From contig SCSE01000042.1 of assembly GCA_004298015.1 (NCBI GenBank), positions 60,820 through 124,819 of the forward strand: 64,000 bases of DNA. Direction: 5' to 3'. Of this stretch, positions 31,377 through 42,154 are shown in pieces. The position numbers and the translations under genes were made by a program. This stretch comes from Rhodanobacter sp. GTDB lineage: Bacteria > Pseudomonadota > Gammaproteobacteria > Xanthomonadales > Rhodanobacteraceae. The notes below the pieces were generated by a model. The model saw only the letters and a program-made list of their open reading frames with translations. It made no database searches and was not told where the DNA came from. Every line of letters starts with the position of its first letter. The first letter of the stretch is position 1.

Positions 31377-31466
31377 TCAGACGACGCCCGTGCCGGTGGC
31401 GCGCTCCACCTTCATCCGCGCCAGCTCGGCACGCTGCGGGGCAATCTCCATCTGCCTGGCGCTCAT
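31377..31466 (-). pseudogene. Scrap of an IS3-family OrfA transposase
   Basis: A 29-codon frame reads MSARQMEIAPQRAELARMKV then ERATGTGVV. It resembles the end of IS3-type OrfA proteins, whose leucine-zipper tail typically reads like MEIxxLRAELARVKMERD. The match is short, so this is a suggestion only. It has no ribosome site and no OrfB beside it. Confidence 0.3.
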
Positions 31467-31693
31467 CGGTTTACTATCCGCATCCTAGTGAGTGGCCCGT
31501 GTCGTTTTTGTCATTTCGCTCTCCTTGGACGTGGATTGAATCACACGGCCAAGGGGGCGTTTCTCGGGGTCGTGATGGCCGTTCCACTCCAGTTCTTCGC
31601 TGCGGGATACCCGGGTGGTAAAAATAATAGCGGCATCGCCAACCGACCGTAATGACCATTTGCAGAGGCGTGTTCGATGAGGCAGGTTGAGGC

Positions 31694-31724
31694 AAAAAAA
31701 CGGCCGCGCAAGGCGGCCGCTTTT
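31694..31724. terminator. Bidirectional rho-independent terminator
   Basis: The stem CGGCCGC / GCGGCCG closes over GCAAG. It is flanked by seven A residues on the left and CTTTT on the right, so it works for the lipoprotein gene on the reverse strand and for transcripts coming from the phosphodiesterase gene. Confidence 0.85.
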
Positions 31725-31743
31725 CTGCCATCAAGGGGTGGAA

Positions 31744-32145
31744 TCAATGCCCCTTGGCATCCTTTTTCGCTTCCTTCGCATTGCTCGCCGCGGCCTTTGC
31801 GGCATCAGCAGCCTTGCTGGCCATGCTGGCGGCATTCGAGGCGGCGTCCTTGGCCTGGCTGACAGCGGTGGAGTTGCTGGCCGGTGCCGTGGAGGCTGCA
31901 ACTGCGGCCTGTTGTGCCTGATCCGAAGCCTGACCAGCAGCGTCGGCAGCCATCTTGGCCTGGCCGGCGGCCTGTTCGGTGGCCATGCCCGGAGCCTGGG
32001 CAGCCGCTTGTTGTGCGGTATCAGCAGCCTTCTGAGCGGTGTCAGCCGACTTCTGGGCGTTCTGCGCAGAATCCTGCGCGCCGTTGCTGCATGCCGCCAA
32101 CAACGCGACGAGCGCGGCGGCGAGTAGGGTACGCGTAAACTTCAT
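31744..32145 (-). CDS. Alanine-rich helical lipoprotein
   Basis: The 133-residue protein has a lipoprotein signal (MKFTRTLLAAALVALLAACS with the lipidated Cys after LAA). The rest is almost entirely Ala/Gln/Lys/Ser heptad-like repeats (AQKAADTAQQAAAQ, AADAAGQASDQAQQAA, KAADAAKAAASNAKEAKKDAKGH). Such sequences form long helices, as in Lpp-like or LEA-like proteins; function is unknown. The ATG at 32145 is preceded by AGGAG, whereas the longer frame to 32217 has no ribosome site. A strong terminator lies 20 bases past the stop. Confidence 0.8.
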   Translation of the reverse strand: MKFTRTLLAAALVALLAACSNGAQDSAQNAQKSADTAQKAADTAQQAAAQAPGMATEQAAGQAKMAADAAGQASDQAQQAAVAASTAPASNSTAVSQAKDAASNAASMASKAADAAKAAASNAKEAKKDAKGH

Positions 32146-32302
32146 GGTGGATCTCCTGTGCCGTGGAATGCCGTTTGGCCGTGTATTAATAACGCTTTCG
32201 GGATGATTGCGCCACATCTTTCCATGCCTCGCGGCAGCGTATTAAAAATCAGTTTAGCGGGCTGTCATGAAAAGGGTTTGTGACGGGCATTTTCGCCCCG
32301 GT

Positions 32303-33487
32303 TCAGTCGATGCATTCCACTGCCACGGCGGTAGCTTCGCCGCCGCCGATGCACAACGTGGCAACACCGCGTTTCAGTCCGCGTGTCTTCAGGGCGTTGA
32401 GCAGGGTCACCACCAGGCGGGCGCCGCTGGCACCGATCGGATGGCCGAGGGCACAGGCGCCGCCGTTGACGTTGAGCTTGTCGTGCGCAATGCCGAGTTC
32501 GCGCATCGGCGTCATGGCGACCACGGCAAAGGCTTCATTGACTTCGAACAAGTCGACGTCGGCAATACTCCAGCCGGCCTTGTCCAGTACCTTCTGGATT
32601 GCACCGACCGGCGCGGTGGTAAACCATTCCGGGGCTTGCGAGTGGGTTGCATGTGCCACGATCCGGGCCAGCGGCTTGATCCCGCGCGCCTTGGCGTCGT
32701 CAGCGGACAACAACATCACGGCGGCGGCGCCGTCGGAAATACTCGACGAGCTAGCGGCCGTGATGGTGCCGTTCTCCTTGCGGAAGGCGGCGCGAAGCGT
32801 GGGGATCTTGGCGATATCCGAACGACCCGGCTGCTCGTCGGTATCGACCTGGATGTCGCCCTTGCGCGTGCTCACGGTAACCGGGGTGATTTCGTCGGCA
32901 AACCCGCCGTTTTGCTGGGCCGCGATGGCACGCTTGACCGATTCGATCGAGAACGCGTCCTGCTCTTCGCGGGTGAAGTGGTATTTATCAGCGCACATTT
33001 CCCCGAACAGACCCATCGACTTGCCATCGTAAGGGTTGGTCAGGCCGTCCCAGGCCATGTGATCGACCAGCTTGCCGTCGCCGTAACGGATGCCGCTGCG
33101 GGCATTGACCATGTGCGGAGCATTGGTCATCGATTCCATGCCACCGGCCATTACCGAGGTGGCCGAGCCTGCCTTGATCAGGTCGTGCCCGAGCATGATC
33201 GCCTTCATGCCCGAGCCGCAGACCTTGTTGATGGTGGTGCAGCCCGTGCTGACTGGCAGACCGGCGGCCAGCGACGCCTGCCGGGCCGGTGCCTGACCGA
33301 GATTGGCCGGCAGCACGCAGCCCATGATGACCTCATCGACATCGTCAGCGGCAAGGCCGGATTGTTCCAGCGCGGCGCGCATGGCGGTGGCGCCCAGCTG
33401 CGGCGTGGGGACGCCGGTGAACTGGCCGAGGAAGGAGCCGATGGCGGTGCGCTTGGCACCGACGATGACTACGCTGACGTTCGACAT
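32303..33487 (-). CDS. Acetyl-CoA acetyltransferase (thiolase)
   Basis: This 394-residue thiolase makes or splits acetoacetyl-CoA. The nucleophile is C90 in NKVCGSGMKA, H349 lies in ALGHPIGASGAR, and the second cysteine is C379 in LCIGGGEATA. The usual GGG(M/Q)G segment is GGGEA here, a mild variation. It would complete ketone-body and amino-acid degradation, consistent with the isovaleryl-CoA and methylcrotonyl-CoA genes nearby. The start at 33487 gives the family N-terminus MSNVSVVIVGAKRT. The longer upstream open frame is unsupported. Confidence 0.9.
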   Translation of the reverse strand: MSNVSVVIVGAKRTAIGSFLGQFTGVPTPQLGATAMRAALEQSGLAADDVDEVIMGCVLPANLGQAPARQASLAAGLPVSTGCTTINKVCGSGMKAIMLGHDLIKAGSATSVMAGGMESMTNAPHMVNARSGIRYGDGKLVDHMAWDGLTNPYDGKSMGLFGEMCADKYHFTREEQDAFSIESVKRAIAAQQNGGFADEITPVTVSTRKGDIQVDTDEQPGRSDIAKIPTLRAAFRKENGTITAASSSSISDGAAAVMLLSADDAKARGIKPLARIVAHATHSQAPEWFTTAPVGAIQKVLDKAGWSIADVDLFEVNEAFAVVAMTPMRELGIAHDKLNVNGGACALGHPIGASGARLVVTLLNALKTRGLKRGVATLCIGGGEATAVAVECID

Positions 33488-33879
33488 GGGGAACTCCGAA
33501 GTAGTGATGACACAAAGGGCGTTTTCGCCCGGGAGCGGGTAGCCGTCGGGCCGTGATGGGTCGAGGCGTGGTCTGCGTGCGCGATCCTGCACGTATCGAA
33601 AGCATGTCGACGCACCATGCCGCTTGATGCGTCGAAAATAGACGATGCGTACCCTGTCGCCTGGTCGCACTTGCAGTCTGGGAGGTGTCCAACTGGCTCT
33701 TGGGCCCTGCATTATCGCAGCCTGTCCCAAACGTCGGCAAATGGGGTGAAATTGCCGGCCGGTTCGCCTCTGGCGGCGACCCGGCGATGATGGCGTGTGC
33801 GATGATGCCGGGCAGGGAAAAAGCCGGGTTGCCGGGTCGGCACTCTGCGGCTGACTAAAATCCAGTCACGGGGTACATC
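33488..33879. other. Divergent promoter region between thiolase and autotransporter genes
   Basis: These 392 bases lie between two divergent starts. No additional gene or clear operator was recognised. A small GC hairpin (GGGCGTTTTCGCCC) lies close to the thiolase start. Confidence 0.4.
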
Positions 33880-36681
33880 ATGAAACTCAGTCCAAAGTTC
33901 AGGTGCCGCGAGGCGGCCCTTGTAGCCGCTGCGGCGTTCGGCTTGAGTGCCTGTGGTGGGGGTGGCAGCAATGTCCAGCCGACACCCGCGGTGCCGGCTC
34001 CTGCGCCGGCTCCCGCACCGGCACCGGCGCCGGCGGTACCTACGCCACCGATTGACGCGCAACTCGCCATCACCAATACCTATGCGGCACATGCGCAGGG
34101 TTACACCGGCGCGGGTGTCATCATCGGCGTGGTCGACAGCGGCATCATGCGCAACCACCCGACATTGGCCGGACGCGTGATCAAGGAGCTGATTTATGTC
34201 GATCCCGCAACCAACAATACCGCGATCGACGACGTGGTCGGCCACGGCACCTGGGTTTCCGAAATTGCCGCGGGCACGTCGTTCGGGCAGTTTCCGGGGG
34301 GAATCGCACCGGGTGCACAACTGGTTTCAGCGCGGATCATCAGCGACGTGGCCCCCACCAGCAGCACGCCCCAGGGCAACCTGGTCACCAGTGCCGACCC
34401 GTTGGGCCAGATCAATGCCGATCTGATCAACAACGGCGTCAAGGTGATGAACAACTCGTGGGGTGGGCTGTACTGGCCAGCCAGCGCCACGGCGACCACG
34501 CAGAGCTTTCACGACGCGTACAACAACTTCATCAATACCTGGGGCGGTCTGGTGGTTTTCGCGGCGGGCAACAGTTCCGATGCCAATCCAAGCGATACGG
34601 CGGCGTTGCCCAGTCGGGCGCCGGATCTGGAGAAAGGCTGGCTGACGGTGGTAGCGGTGGACAGCAACCACCCGACCCAGCTGGCCAGCTATTCCAACGC
34701 CTGCGGTATAGCGATGAACTACTGCCTGGCAGCGCCCGGCAATGTCATAGTCAGCGGCAAGGACGACACCGCCACCAGCGAGACGTACTACATCGTCGAG
34801 GGAACCTCGCTGGCGGCACCGCAGGTGTCGGGCGCGGCGGCACTGGTGTGGCAGGCCTATCCCTATTTCACCAACGACCTGGTACGCCAGACCCTGCTGG
34901 GCACCGCGACGCCGCTTGGCGGTTCCCAGCCCAACGCCACCTTTGGCTACGGCGAACTGAATGTGGGCAAGGCGGTGAATGGTCCGGCCCAGTTCAACTG
35001 GGGCGATGTCACGGTCAACTTCGCCGGCAATTCCAACTGGAACAATTCAATCCGTGGCGCCGGCGGTTTGATCAAGCAGGGGACCGGCACCCTCACGCTT
35101 ACCCAGCCTTCGAGTTTCACCGGGTTGACCCAGGTCCAGGCCGGCACCCTGATCGCCAAGTCGCTGGCCTCCAGCGTCAACATTGCGGTCGGCGGCACCT
35201 TGAGCGGTACCCAGGCGATCGGCGGCAGCATCACCAATGCCGGCGTGCTGGGGGTCAGTGGCAGCAATGTCACCGTGGCAGGCAACTATACCCAGCAAGG
35301 CAATGGTCGTCTGGCAGTGTCCCTTGGCTCGGCCTTGCAGGTCACCGGCAGCGCCAGTCTCAACGGCGGCGACCTCTATGTGATTGGCAGCAATGCGGGT
35401 TATGTGGTCAGCTCGCATACCGACGTGCTCACGGCGACCGGTGGCCTCACCGGGACCTTCAGTGCGTTGAACAAGGCGCCCAACGTCACCCTCAGCGCAA
35501 CCCTCGGCTACGACGCCAACAGTGCGTGGCTCAATGTGCAGCAACTGCAGGTTACCGCGCTGGCGATGACCTATACGGCGGCCTCGTTCGGTGCCGCACA
35601 ACGGGTGCAGGGGGCTTTCGGGTTGATCAACACCCAGCTCACCACGCCAACAAGTACGGTCGCACCGGTCAGCAGCGGCTTCATCGCCGGGGCGGCCAGC
35701 CTCCAGCAGTCAGCCACGCTGGCGACCGTGCAGAGTTCGCTGCGGAGCCTGTCCGGCCAGTTGCATGCGGCCAGCGCCGCGATGACGTTCGAGTCGATCG
35801 ATGCCGGCACCCGCGCCCTGTCCGACCGCTTTGACAACCTGGTCGATGCACCTCGGGTCGGTGGCTGGGCGCAGGATCTCGGCTATCACGGCGGGCTGTC
35901 GCGGTCGGGCTATAACAACGTCGGTTTCGACCTCAATGGCTGGATGGTGGGCGAGGATCACCGCGTTGGCAGCGACGGCGTGGTCGGTTACGCGCTGAGC
36001 CAGAGCCAGGGACTGGGTCGGCTGACCGGCACCGCCGACCAGGACTTCAGTCACGCGGTGGAAGGCATGATGTATGGCGGCGTGATCCGCGGCCAGTGGT
36101 ACACCATGGGCCGCTTCGGTGTCGGCAGCTACCGCGAGAACATGCGCCGGTTCCTGCAACTGGGCAACCAGTTCAGTGCGGTGGCCAGCGAGAGTCGTGG
36201 TCGCTATGGCGTGGCCTATGGCGAAAGCGGTTACCGCGAGGCGTTTGGGCGTACCCGGATCACCCCGTACATGAATCTGCAATACGCGCAGATTCAGCGC
36301 GACGGTTTCAACGAGCTGGGCGCCTACGGCTTCGGCCTGAAGTCGGGGACCCAGACCACCGCACGCTGGCAGGCCGGGCTTGGCCTGCGCGCCAGTCGCC
36401 ACTGGATGCTGCCCCGCTGGGGTCGCTTGAGCCTGCAGACCCGACTGCTGTGGCAGCAGTCGTTCGGCCTGCGTGGCGACGTGTTCCAGGCCAGTTTCAG
36501 CGGCATCAACCAGTTTGCCCCGGTCGGAGGCATCGGCTTGTCGCGTTACGGCGGTATCGTCGGCACCGCGCTCAACTGGGGCATGACGCCGCGCGCCAGC
36601 TTGCTGCTGGGATACGACCAGTATTTCGGTCAGCGCCAGCAGGGCGGGATGGCCACCGCCCGTTTCAACTGGACCTTCTGA
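33880..36681 (+). CDS. Autotransporter with subtilisin-type (S8) protease passenger
   Basis: The 933-residue protein starts with a lipoprotein-type signal (LVAAAAFGLSAC, Cys25) and an Ala-Pro repeat (35-57). The S8 peptidase domain has catalytic D86 (GVVDSGI), H122 (VGHGTWVSEIAAG) and S310 (EGTSLAAPQVSGAAALVW). A beta-helical stalk with a passenger-associated repeat (GGLIKQGTGTLTLTQPSSFT) leads to a C-terminal beta-barrel translocator (about 650-933) ending in Phe. It would display or release a protease at the cell surface, as NalP and SphB1 do. The terminator at 36692-36723 is shared with the convergent dehydrogenase gene. Confidence 0.9.
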   Translation: MKLSPKFRCREAALVAAAAFGLSACGGGGSNVQPTPAVPAPAPAPAPAPAPAVPTPPIDAQLAITNTYAAHAQGYTGAGVIIGVVDSGIMRNHPTLAGRVIKELIYVDPATNNTAIDDVVGHGTWVSEIAAGTSFGQFPGGIAPGAQLVSARIISDVAPTSSTPQGNLVTSADPLGQINADLINNGVKVMNNSWGGLYWPASATATTQSFHDAYNNFINTWGGLVVFAAGNSSDANPSDTAALPSRAPDLEKGWLTVVAVDSNHPTQLASYSNACGIAMNYCLAAPGNVIVSGKDDTATSETYYIVEGTSLAAPQVSGAAALVWQAYPYFTNDLVRQTLLGTATPLGGSQPNATFGYGELNVGKAVNGPAQFNWGDVTVNFAGNSNWNNSIRGAGGLIKQGTGTLTLTQPSSFTGLTQVQAGTLIAKSLASSVNIAVGGTLSGTQAIGGSITNAGVLGVSGSNVTVAGNYTQQGNGRLAVSLGSALQVTGSASLNGGDLYVIGSNAGYVVSSHTDVLTATGGLTGTFSALNKAPNVTLSATLGYDANSAWLNVQQLQVTALAMTYTAASFGAAQRVQGAFGLINTQLTTPTSTVAPVSSGFIAGAASLQQSATLATVQSSLRSLSGQLHAASAAMTFESIDAGTRALSDRFDNLVDAPRVGGWAQDLGYHGGLSRSGYNNVGFDLNGWMVGEDHRVGSDGVVGYALSQSQGLGRLTGTADQDFSHAVEGMMYGGVIRGQWYTMGRFGVGSYRENMRRFLQLGNQFSAVASESRGRYGVAYGESGYREAFGRTRITPYMNLQYAQIQRDGFNELGAYGFGLKSGTQTTARWQAGLGLRASRHWMLPRWGRLSLQTRLLWQQSFGLRGDVFQASFSGINQFAPVGGIGLSRYGGIVGTALNWGMTPRASLLLGYDQYFGQRQQGGMATARFNWTF

Positions 36682-36691
36682 GCCCCGCCGC

Positions 36692-36723
36692 AAACGCATC
36701 GACCCCGCAGGATCGGTGCGTTT
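36692..36723. terminator. Shared terminator between convergent genes
   Basis: AAACGCATCGA at 36692-36702 pairs with TCGGTGCGTTT at 36713-36723 with one wobble, giving an 11-bp stem and A/T ends on both sides. It lies between the autotransporter stop and the convergent isovaleryl-CoA dehydrogenase stop. Confidence 0.75.
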
Positions 36724-36725
36724 GA

Positions 36726-37883
36726 TCAGGCCTTGCCGTGGAACAGCTCGCGACCGATCAGCATGCGCCGGATCTCGTTGGTGCCGGCACCGATCTCGTA
36801 CAGCTTGGCGTCGCGCAGCAGGCGACCGGCGGGAAACTCGTTGATGTAGCCGTTGCCGCCCAGCGCCTGGATTGCCTCCAGGGCGACCTTGACCGCGTTG
36901 ACCGAGGCGTTCAGCAGGCAGGCGGCCGGATCGATGCGCGACTTCACCCCGCCATCGAACTGCTGCGCCACCATGTAGGCAAAACCGCGTGAACTCTGCA
37001 GCGCGGTATACATGTCGGCGACCTTCGCCTGCATCACGCCGAAGGTACCGATCGGCGCGTTGAACTGCTTGCGCTCGCGCACATAGGGCAGGGTCAGGTC
37101 CAGCGCGGCTTGCATCAGTCCGAGCGGTCCGCCGGACAGCACCAGCCGTTCGGTATCCAGGCCGCTCATCAATACGCGCACGCCTTCGTTGACCTCGCCG
37201 ACGATATTCTCCGTGGGGATCTCGCAATCCTCGAACACCAGCTCGCAGGTGTTCGAGCCGCGCATGCCGAGCTTGTCCAGCTTCTGCGCGGTGGAGAAAC
37301 CTTTCATGCCTTTTTCGACGATGAAGGCGGTCATGCAGCGGCTACCGGCGACGCGTGGTGCGGTGCGCATGTAGACCAGCAGCACGTCCGCGTCGGGACC
37401 ATTGGTGATCCACATCTTCGAGCCGTTGGCGACCCACACGTCGCCCTTCTTCGCGGCCTTGCAGCGCATCGAGCCGACTACGTCGGAGCCGGCGCCAGGC
37501 TCGCTCATCGCCAGCGCGCCGACGTATTCGCCACTGCACATCTTCGGGATGTACTTGCGTCGCTGCGCCTGGTTGCCGTTGTGATAGATGTTCTGCACCG
37601 CGAGGTTGGAATGCGCGCCGTAGGACAGCCCGACCGAGCCGGACGCGCGCGAGATCTCCTCCATCGCCACCATGTGCGCGAGAAAACCCATGCTGCTGCC
37701 GCCGTACTCCTCGGGGATAGTCACCCCGAGCAGTCCCATCTCGCCGAACTTGCGCCACAGGTCGGCCGGAAACAGGTTGTCGCGATCGATCTTGTCGGCG
37801 CGCGGGGCAATCTCCTTTTCCGCAAAGGCATGCACGCTTTCGCGCAGCAGGTCGATATCTTCTCCGAGCGGGAACGGACGCAT
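36726..37883 (-). CDS. ivd: Isovaleryl-CoA dehydrogenase
   Basis: This 385-residue flavin dehydrogenase oxidises isovaleryl-CoA to 3-methylcrotonyl-CoA in leucine breakdown. ACAD motifs are complete: [73 protein letters not shown]. The segment [18 protein letters not shown] carries the glutamate that acts as base in isovaleryl-CoA dehydrogenases, and the position used by other ACADs is Gly/Ala here, which argues for this subtype. The ATG at 37883 follows GGAG at good spacing. The product is the substrate of the carboxylase at 26099-27706. Confidence 0.9.
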   Translation of the reverse strand: MRPFPLGEDIDLLRESVHAFAEKEIAPRADKIDRDNLFPADLWRKFGEMGLLGVTIPEEYGGSSMGFLAHMVAMEEISRASGSVGLSYGAHSNLAVQNIYHNGNQAQRRKYIPKMCSGEYVGALAMSEPGAGSDVVGSMRCKAAKKGDVWVANGSKMWITNGPDADVLLVYMRTAPRVAGSRCMTAFIVEKGMKGFSTAQKLDKLGMRGSNTCELVFEDCEIPTENIVGEVNEGVRVLMSGLDTERLVLSGGPLGLMQAALDLTLPYVRERKQFNAPIGTFGVMQAKVADMYTALQSSRGFAYMVAQQFDGGVKSRIDPAACLLNASVNAVKVALEAIQALGGNGYINEFPAGRLLRDAKLYEIGAGTNEIRRMLIGRELFHGKA

Positions 37884-38011
37884 GCGATGCAACTCCAGGT
37901 CAGTCAAAACCCCCCCATGATAAGCGATGCGCCGTGTGCGCAGCGGGTGGGTGGCCGCGCGCATGGTACTGCGCGCGCGACGGCTGGAGGAGGCGGTTGG
38001 GTGAATCGCCG

Positions 38012-40174
38012 TCAGTCGCGATGGATATCCACGGCCAGCGCGGCCAGCTTCTGTCCCTGTGCCGCGATCAGCGCAAGCTGGGCCAGCACCAACTGGCCCA
38101 TGTCATCGCCGGGATCGACCCGATGCGCCGTTTCGGGAAAAACCGGCGCGGCTGCCGTGGGCATTGCCGCGGCCTGCGCCGAGAGTGTCGCGGCGACCCG
38201 TTCCAGCGCCGCTGCGACGCCGTCACCAAGTTGCCGAACGGCCTCGCTCGCCGCCGCCGAGCCGAGCTGCTGCCGATGCGCGCCGAGCGTGGACAGGTGT
38301 CCCAGAAGCACCTGGGCGGCGGTCAAAAAGCGCAGCAGCGCCTCATGCCCACGGCGCTGGGCACCGGGTTCGCGCAACATGTCGGCCAGCACGCCACTCA
38401 GCTCCGCATGCGCGTTGTGGGCGTCGCGCCGGGCAATCCGGTAGTCGAGGTCGTCGTGCCTGCCGCTGCGGTATTGCGGCATGATCCGGGTCAGGTAGCG
38501 GGCGTCGCTGCGCACCGTGTCGGCGAGCACCTGACCCAGCTGCCGCCGCTGCCAGTCGGGCAGGATCAGCCGGATCGCCAGCGCAGCAATCGCCGCGCCT
38601 ACCAGCGTATCGAGCAGGCGCGGCCAGATCACCGCGTAGCCGTTGCCGACCTGATTGACCAGCAGCACCACGAACAGGGTGATCGCCGCCGTCGCCAAGG
38701 CGTAGCGTCGGTGGCGAAAGGCAAAAAAGCCGACGCCGGTCAGCACCACCAGCGGTAGTTGCAGCGCCAGCGGCAGCGAGCGCAGCGCGGCCCAGCCAGC
38801 GACCAGTCCGATCACGGTGCCGCCCACGCGCTGCAACAGCACGCGCCAGGTGGCGTGGTAACTGGGCTGGCAGACGAACAAGGTGGTCAGCAAAATCCAG
38901 TAGCCGTGTTGCGGATGCGTTAGCTGCAGCACGATATCACCCGCCAGCAGGGCCGTGGCCAGGCGCAGCGCATGGCGAAAACGCAGAGTGCGGGGGCTGA
39001 ACTGGATGCGCAGTCGCGCCCAGGCCTCGGCCAGTGATTGCGGGGCGGGGTCCTGCAAGGTGACGCCCGTCTGCCGCTGTGGCGGATCGAGCAAGGCCTT
39101 GCCGGCCAACAGGGCATCGATCGCCAGCAGGTTGTTCGACAGCGCGTCGAGTGCACGCAACAGGTCGGCGGCAGGCGGTTGCGGCGACTGCCGCAGGGCA
39201 GCGGTAGCGGTGAGAAAATCATCCAGAGCGGCGGCATCGGCGGCGTGGTTGCCACGCGTCGATCGAGCGCGCAATGTCTCGGCCTGGCGGCGACAGCGGT
39301 CGGCCTGCAAGTGCAGCAGGCGCTCGCAACGGAACAGTACGTCACTGTGGAAAAAGGCACGGGCCAGCGCGTCGTACGGGTAGTGCGAGGAATTGATCCG
39401 CTCGTGGATATCCTGGGCCATGAAATAGCGTTGCAGCAGTGCCGCCGTGGCACCGCGCGGGCGTCGGCTGCCGATCCGGTCGATCAACATCAGCCGGGTG
39501 TCGTTGAGTGCCCGCACCACCGCCTCGTTGCGCATCGCCAGTGTCAGTTGCAGCGCCTGATGATCGAGGCCGCGCACCGGCACGAACAGCGCGGCCTTGG
39601 CCTCCAGCTGATCGGCCAGGGCATGAAACAGCCGGGCCAGTGCATGGCGCACCGCCTGCTGCGGCAGCAGCGCACTCCACAGCAACGACAGCACGCCATA
39701 CCATGCCGCGCCAGCCAGTATCCGCAGCGGTTCCGGCCACATGTCCGGTGGCGGTCCGCCGGCCAGGTCGGCACCGATCATGGTGTATACCGCCAGAATC
39801 AGGGTGGCGCCGGCTATCGTGGCGTAGCGCCCGTCGAGTGCACCCAGCATCACCAGCAGAAAGGTCGCCAGCCACAAGCCGGTGGGAAATAGCAGCGGGT
39901 GCGGCATCAACCATTGCACCGCAAACGCGGCGACCGCAAAACAGCCCAGCGTGACCAGCAGGGTCAGCAGGCGGTGGCGCCACTGGTCCTCGGTGTCCGC
40001 CAGCGCACAGGCGATCGCACCCAGCAACATCGGAATCACCGGCGCCAGCCGCCCACTGGCCAGTCCGTACAACACGATGCCGGCGAGCGCGAGAAACACG
40101 CGCAGGCATTCGCCGAATCGATCCGATCCGTACAAACGGTGCCAGTAGGAGGCGAGCAGCGACAAGGGCATCAT
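38012..40174 (-). CDS. yccS: YccS/FUSC family inner-membrane protein
   Basis: The 720-residue protein has two clusters of about five or six membrane helices (about 20-170 and 400-520), separated and followed by cytoplasmic helical domains. This is the FUSC layout of YccS, YhfK and AaeB relatives. Recognisable parts include [46 protein letters not shown] and the final coiled region. Family members are linked to efflux of aromatic acids or fusaric acid, but the YccS branch has no proven substrate. It stands between the dehydrogenase genes on the same strand with gaps above 100 bases. Confidence 0.83.
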   Translation of the reverse strand: MMPLSLLASYWHRLYGSDRFGECLRVFLALAGIVLYGLASGRLAPVIPMLLGAIACALADTEDQWRHRLLTLLVTLGCFAVAAFAVQWLMPHPLLFPTGLWLATFLLVMLGALDGRYATIAGATLILAVYTMIGADLAGGPPPDMWPEPLRILAGAAWYGVLSLLWSALLPQQAVRHALARLFHALADQLEAKAALFVPVRGLDHQALQLTLAMRNEAVVRALNDTRLMLIDRIGSRRPRGATAALLQRYFMAQDIHERINSSHYPYDALARAFFHSDVLFRCERLLHLQADRCRRQAETLRARSTRGNHAADAAALDDFLTATAALRQSPQPPAADLLRALDALSNNLLAIDALLAGKALLDPPQRQTGVTLQDPAPQSLAEAWARLRIQFSPRTLRFRHALRLATALLAGDIVLQLTHPQHGYWILLTTLFVCQPSYHATWRVLLQRVGGTVIGLVAGWAALRSLPLALQLPLVVLTGVGFFAFRHRRYALATAAITLFVVLLVNQVGNGYAVIWPRLLDTLVGAAIAALAIRLILPDWQRRQLGQVLADTVRSDARYLTRIMPQYRSGRHDDLDYRIARRDAHNAHAELSGVLADMLREPGAQRRGHEALLRFLTAAQVLLGHLSTLGAHRQQLGSAAASEAVRQLGDGVAAALERVAATLSAQAAAMPTAAAPVFPETAHRVDPGDDMGQLVLAQLALIAAQGQKLAALAVDIHRD

Positions 40175-40227
40175 CGGTCCAGCATACGACGGGGTCGGTG
40201 TCGATCCGCCTCGGCAACCCGATGGAA

Positions 40228-40252
40228 AACGCCGGCTGCAAGCGCCGGCGTT
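40228..40252 (-). terminator. Rho-independent terminator after leucine dehydrogenase
   Basis: On the reverse strand AACGCCGGC pairs with GCCGGCGTT around a seven-base loop and is followed by TTCC. It begins about 26 bases after the dehydrogenase stop. Confidence 0.65.
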
Positions 40253-40277
40253 CGGGGTGGCCGGAGCAACGCCCGGT

Positions 40278-41399
<1,122 letters not shown>

Positions 41400-41474
41400 G
41401 ATTTGGGATGAAAGCTGCCGAACGCAAAACAGCCGTGGGACAGGGCCTGAACGCGCGACGCGCTGAAAACTGAT

Positions 41475-41498
41475 CGCCCCGACGGGTTGGTCGGGGCG
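41475..41498 (-). promoter_or_regulatory. Leader hairpin upstream of leucine dehydrogenase
   Basis: A perfect 9-bp stem CGCCCCGAC / GTCGGGGCG with a six-base loop lies 76 bases before the leucine dehydrogenase start. On the gene's strand it is followed by ATCAGTTTTC. A short frame before it (MRRTKLRALILAPTNPSGRS) contains Leu-Ile-Leu, so transcription attenuation is conceivable. The evidence is only structural. Confidence 0.35.
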
Positions 41499-41586
41499 AG
41501 GATCAAGGCGCGCAGTTTAGTACGTCGCATCGGCAGCTGTTGGTGCGCTGCAACAAGTCGATAGCGTATGGTTTTCCGGACCAAGT

Positions 41587-41613
41587 GAAACGCCCCGTCA
41601 GACGGGGCGTTTC
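41587..41613. terminator. Bidirectional rho-independent terminator
   Basis: GAAACGCCCCGT and ACGGGGCGTTTC form a perfect 12-bp stem around CAG. It ends the gene at 41695-42033 on the reverse strand, insulating leucine dehydrogenase from it. Confidence 0.82.
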
Positions 41614-41694
41614 GACAGGGCCACGAGGCGCGGCGAGAGCGCTCATGCACCACCCGCTGCGAGGGTTCTGCGTGATCTCGCTACAGCGTGTTGC

Positions 41695-42033
41695 TCAGTC
41701 GCGATCCCAGTGACTGCGCCGCAGACGCCAGTCGTCGCCGTGACGCACCCAGCGGGGCGAATGGTAGCGATAGCCCGCTCTGGCCCGCACCCAGCGACCG
41801 GGAAACCAGACATGGGCATGGCGGTAGCGGTCCCAGCGCCAATAGCCCCGAGCCCACACATAACCGCGGCGCGGCGGCGGCATGCGTTCGAAGCGTGGCG
41901 CGGGCGGTGCGATACCAATTCCCACGCCCAGCGAAACCTCGGTGCGTGCTGCTGCCGGCGGTGCATAGGCTGCAGTGGCGAAGGCGAGGCCTGACGTGGC
42001 GAGCAGGGCCAGTTTCAGCGAATTGCGGGTCAT
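41695..42033 (-). CDS. Small exported protein with aromatic YxWxxGYW-type repeats
   Basis: The 112-residue product has a signal peptide (LKLALLATSGLAFATAAYA) and a mature part dominated by Trp/Tyr/Arg repeats: YVWARGYWRWDR, HVWFPGRWVRAR, WVRHGDDWRLRRSHWDRD. This resembles the YXWQPGYW repeat proteins of proteobacterial envelopes, whose function is unknown. Other long frames overlap this region, but only this one has a signal peptide and repeated motifs. Confidence 0.75.
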   Translation of the reverse strand: MTRNSLKLALLATSGLAFATAAYAPPAAARTEVSLGVGIGIAPPAPRFERMPPPRRGYVWARGYWRWDRYRHAHVWFPGRWVRARAGYRYHSPRWVRHGDDWRLRRSHWDRD

Positions 42034-42154
42034 CAGCGGTCTCCGTCATGGCCGCCAGCGGCGGCGTGCAGAGGCCATAACGGCCGGGGTGGCAAGGTGT
42101 TGACGGCGGTGTGGTCTCGCGTTCAGTTTCGGTCCACCCCGGTGGCCGGTGCGA

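Larger units (their letters stand above)
31341..31743. other. Intergenic region with an insertion-sequence scrap
   Basis: Apart from the small IS3-like fragment (31377-31466) and the terminator at 31694-31724, both listed separately, no gene was seen in this stretch. Confidence 0.45.

Noticed and set aside
32267..33556. Forward-strand open frame of 429 codons opposite the thiolase gene
   Set aside because: Antisense shadow; the thiolase on the reverse strand has its nucleophile and acid/base residues.
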